From NCBI GenBank assembly GCA_017503445.1, contig JAFVTB010000049.1, positions 1 to 7,497 on the forward strand: a DNA stretch of 7,497 nucleotides. Reading direction: 5' to 3'. This DNA is from Clostridia bacterium (GTDB lineage Bacteria > Bacillota > Clostridia > Christensenellales > UBA1242). The notes beneath the pieces were generated by a model, which saw only the letters and a program-made list of their open reading frames with translations, made no database searches and was not told the origin of the DNA. Positions 5,194 through 7,497 of the stretch are shown in pieces (positions within the stretch are counted from its first letter, which is position 1; each line of letters starts with the position of its first letter). The position numbers were made by a program, and so were the translations under genes.

Positions 5194-7497
5194 TTTTATT
5201 TCCACAAGCTCGCTTGTGCTTAAAAGCAAAAGATATTTTTTATCAATCTTGATTTTTCCCGATTTTTCCAGTGCTTTTTGATAAAGTTCAAGCTGAAGTT
5301 TATATGTTTCCACAATTTTTTGGATGTTTTTTTCCGTGGTGTATTTATAATCAATCAAAATGTTTTCATCACCTAAACAAACAAGGTCAATAATCCCATT
5401 CACCACAATTTCATCCGTGGTGAAAGTTTTATCGATTTCACAAAGCTTTTGCCGCATAGAAAAAGGCAGTTCTTTGGCATAATCAAACTTGCCAAGGGAT
5501 TTTATCAGTTGAATCACATCAAGCAACTTGCCCGCATCAACAAGATTAATATCTGGAATTTTTTCCAAAAACATTTGGGCATCTTTCAAGGTTTGGATTT
5601 TTTCAAAATTTGCAAGTTCAAGCGCTTTGTGAAATTGTGTGCCGATGTCACGGTTATTGATTTCAACACTTTGCTGGTCTGACGCCAAAGTGATGTTTTC
5701 AAATTTTTTGCGAAGGGTGCTGACGCTGTTATAAAGCGGTGCACTGATTGTTTGGGTGCAATAATCAAAATATTTATTCATCTCATTCATCACAGCCTGA
5801 TTCGGCACCCCTGAAATCTTTGCAGATTTTTCCATAAATGATTTTTCAAAATCACCGCTTATCACATTTACAGAATATTCTTTATTTGCAACATTTTCAC
5901 CGGCATTAATTTTTTCAATTTCATGCCTTGGCAAGCAGTTCACCATAAGCGAAAGATAACTTTTTTGCGCAGTGATTTGATAATCAGACGAAAATGTTTC
6001 AAAATCAAGGATTGGCGTTGTACCAACAATAATCAAATGATTTTGCGGCCGCGTGAGGGCAACATATAAAAGCCGCAGTTTTTCCGCAAAGTCATCATTT
6101 TTGTTGGCTTTTTTAATTGCCTCAAACGGTAAACTTGTTTGCACCGTGCGATTTTCCGTGTTATAAAATTTCAACCCACAACCATATTTTTGATTAAGTT
6201 TGATTTCACTTGCAACGGGCATTTTGTTGAAATCTTGGTTTGCATTTGCCAAAATCACCACGGGGTATTCAAGCCCTTTGCTTGAATGCATGGTTGTGAT
6301 GCTGACACAATTTTCCCCACCCATGTAATCAGGTGATTTAATGTCATCTTTGTTGTTCAACGCAAATTCCAAAAACCCAAGTGGATCAAAGTTATACCCG
6401 TTTGCCAAAAAATCATTCAAATATTTTTGCACTTTTTCTTTCTTTTGTATGCCACCTGGCTTTTTCAAAAGATATGCCCAAAAATTTGACTTGTCAAGCA
6501 CCATTGAAAACGCCTTATTAAGCCCGCAATACATGCAAGTTGTTTTAAAATCTTCCAAAAATTTTTGAAGCGCAACAATTTTTGATTTTATGGCGTCATC
6601 AAAATCATAATCCTGCACGCATTTCCAAAATGGCGCTTTCGACGCGCCGGCAAGGCGGATTTTGACAAGATCATTCAAAGAAAAGTTTCCAAAAGGGCTT
6701 TTCATAACTGCACAAAGCGCAATGTCATCACAAAAATTGATTGAAAGCTTTAATATGCTTTGCAAAAGAAGAACATCACTGTCTGCAAAAAGCGAATTGT
6801 TTGTGTTGGCAAAAAGCGGAATGCCAAGCCCAGTAATCACCGCACAAAATTCATCAAGATATGCCCCGCGGCTGCGCAAAAGAATTGTGATATCCTTATA
6901 TGTAATTTCCCTTTCTATTTTTTCTTTTGCAACAAAGATTTTTTTGCCCAAAATGCTTTCAATCTTGCTTGCCACAAAAAATGCTTCAAGCTGCGCATCG
7001 GTGTAGGTTTTTTCTTGGTCAACATTATCCAAAACGCTGTACATCTTTGTGGGCTGGGGGCTTTCGGGCTTTTCGGGCTTTTGAATAATATTGATTTCCA
7101 CCGTTGGCAGGTTTTGATTTTCAATTTCTTTATAAACATTATCCCACTTAAACATCGAGGTTTCTGCATAATCAATTTTGCTGGTGGCGGGGGTCATGAT
7201 TCTTGAAAACACAAAATTGACAAAATTCAAAATAAGCATATGGCTTCGAAAATTATAATTTAAAAAGCCAACCTCACTTTGTCCACCTGTGGAAAAATCT
7301 TGCAACGTTTCCAAAAAGATATCGGGCTCGGCCTGTCGGAATCCATAAATGCTTTGCTTGACATCACCAACCATAAATCGATTGTTTGGTTTTGCAATTG
7401 CGCTTATGATTTTCTCTTGCACGCGGTTGGCATCTTGATATTCGTCCACAAAAATTTTTTCATAATTTTGACGGATTTCATCGCAAATTTTTGGATC
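5191..7497 (-). CDS. addA: AddA subunit of the AddAB helicase-nuclease, N-terminus cut by window edge
   Basis: AddAB processes double-strand DNA ends for recombination in the cytoplasm. The window holds the last 768 residues of a protein usually about 1200 long; the Walker A motif and domain 1A lie beyond the right edge. The frame is open across 7450-7497, and the codon at 7449 is an internal GTG (Val of VDEYQD), not a start. Numbering from the edge: motif II FVDEYQDANRVQE at 16-28, motif III GDVKQSIYGFRQAEPD at 44-59 (highly typical of AddA), motif IV NYNFRS at 80-85, motif V TTMHSSKGLEYPVV at 401-414, motif VI LRLLYVALTRPQ at 474-485. The C-terminal RecB-family nuclease is complete: IGTQFHKALE (618-627), GIIDLV (701-706), IDYKYT (715-720) and LQLELYQ (734-740), with the Asp/Asp/Lys catalytic set present. 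AddA has no Fe-S cluster; that belongs to AddB, expected upstream off the edge. Stop is TAG. Confidence 0.97.
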   Translation of the reverse strand, partial: DPKICDEIRQNYEKIFVDEYQDANRVQEKIISAIAKPNNRFMVGDVKQSIYGFRQAEPDIFLETLQDFSTGGQSEVGFLNYNFRSHMLILNFVNFVFSRIMTPATSKIDYAETSMFKWDNVYKEIENQNLPTVEINIIQKPEKPESPQPTKMYSVLDNVDQEKTYTDAQLEAFFVASKIESILGKKIFVAKEKIEREITYKDITILLRSRGAYLDEFCAVITGLGIPLFANTNNSLFADSDVLLLQSILKLSINFCDDIALCAVMKSPFGNFSLNDLVKIRLAGASKAPFWKCVQDYDFDDAIKSKIVALQKFLEDFKTTCMYCGLNKAFSMVLDKSNFWAYLLKKPGGIQKKEKVQKYLNDFLANGYNFDPLGFLEFALNNKDDIKSPDYMGGENCVSITTMHSSKGLEYPVVILANANQDFNKMPVASEIKLNQKYGCGLKFYNTENRTVQTSLPFEAIKKANKNDDFAEKLRLLYVALTRPQNHLIIVGTTPILDFETFSSDYQITAQKSYLSLMVNCLPRHEIEKINAGENVANKEYSVNVISGDFEKSFMEKSAKISGVPNQAVMNEMNKYFDYCTQTISAPLYNSVSTLRKKFENITLASDQQSVEINNRDIGTQFHKALELANFEKIQTLKDAQMFLEKIPDINLVDAGKLLDVIQLIKSLGKFDYAKELPFSMRQKLCEIDKTFTTDEIVVNGIIDLVCLGDENILIDYKYTTEKNIQKIVETYKLQLELYQKALEKSGKIKIDKKYLLLLSTSELVEIK

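Noticed and set aside
7447..7449. Codon at 7449 as the start of AddA
   Set aside because: It is a GTG encoding the Val of the Walker B motif VDEYQD, and the frame stays open to the window edge; the protein is truncated, not short.

Overview
The window looks like chromosomal DNA of a low-GC Gram-positive bacterium, probably an uncultured gut Clostridia-type Bacillota. The reasons are an AddA-type (not RecB-type) recombination nuclease, strong AGGAGG-like ribosome sites, TATAAT promoters, AT-rich spacers and a DUF6273-type surface protein. UGG encodes Trp and all three stop codons behave normally, so the standard bacterial code fits.

Layout from left to right. (1) Positions 1-1231, minus strand: a long gene running off the left edge. 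It encodes a membrane-anchored or secreted protein ending in a DUF6273-like domain with a WWLRSG signature. (2) 1232-1403: a compact divergent control region with two promoters and four copies of a 12-bp palindrome related to ACTCAATTGAGT. Three of the copies are spaced exactly 23 bp apart. (3) 1404-1721, plus strand: a small Cro/CI-type (XRE) repressor, the obvious candidate to bind those palindromes and so control both itself and the surface protein. (4) 1722-1939: two intrinsic terminators flanking a GC-rich, highly foldable stretch of about 106 nt that may be a structured RNA. (5) 1940-5080, minus strand: a 1046-residue protein with three predicted membrane helices near the N-terminus, a long coiled coil, two aromatic/glycine/acidic repeats, a Pro/Ala/Glu linker and five AT-hook motifs (KKGRGRPRK). 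(6) 5081-5190: promoter of that gene and AT-rich hairpins that end addA. (7) 5191-7497, minus strand: the C-terminal 768 residues of AddA, with helicase motifs II-VI and the nuclease domain; its N-terminus and any addB lie beyond the right edge.

Two items stand out. The first is the large membrane protein carrying minor-groove DNA-binding AT-hooks, whose predicted topology would place the hooks in the cytoplasm. It is a good candidate for a membrane-to-nucleoid tether. The second is the repressor/surface-protein pair with its phased operator array. The last 60 nt of the surface gene also change codon usage sharply, in a way reminiscent of a diversity-generating-retroelement variable region; this is only a hint because the window stops there. 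All functional statements rest on sequence reading alone; no searches were run.
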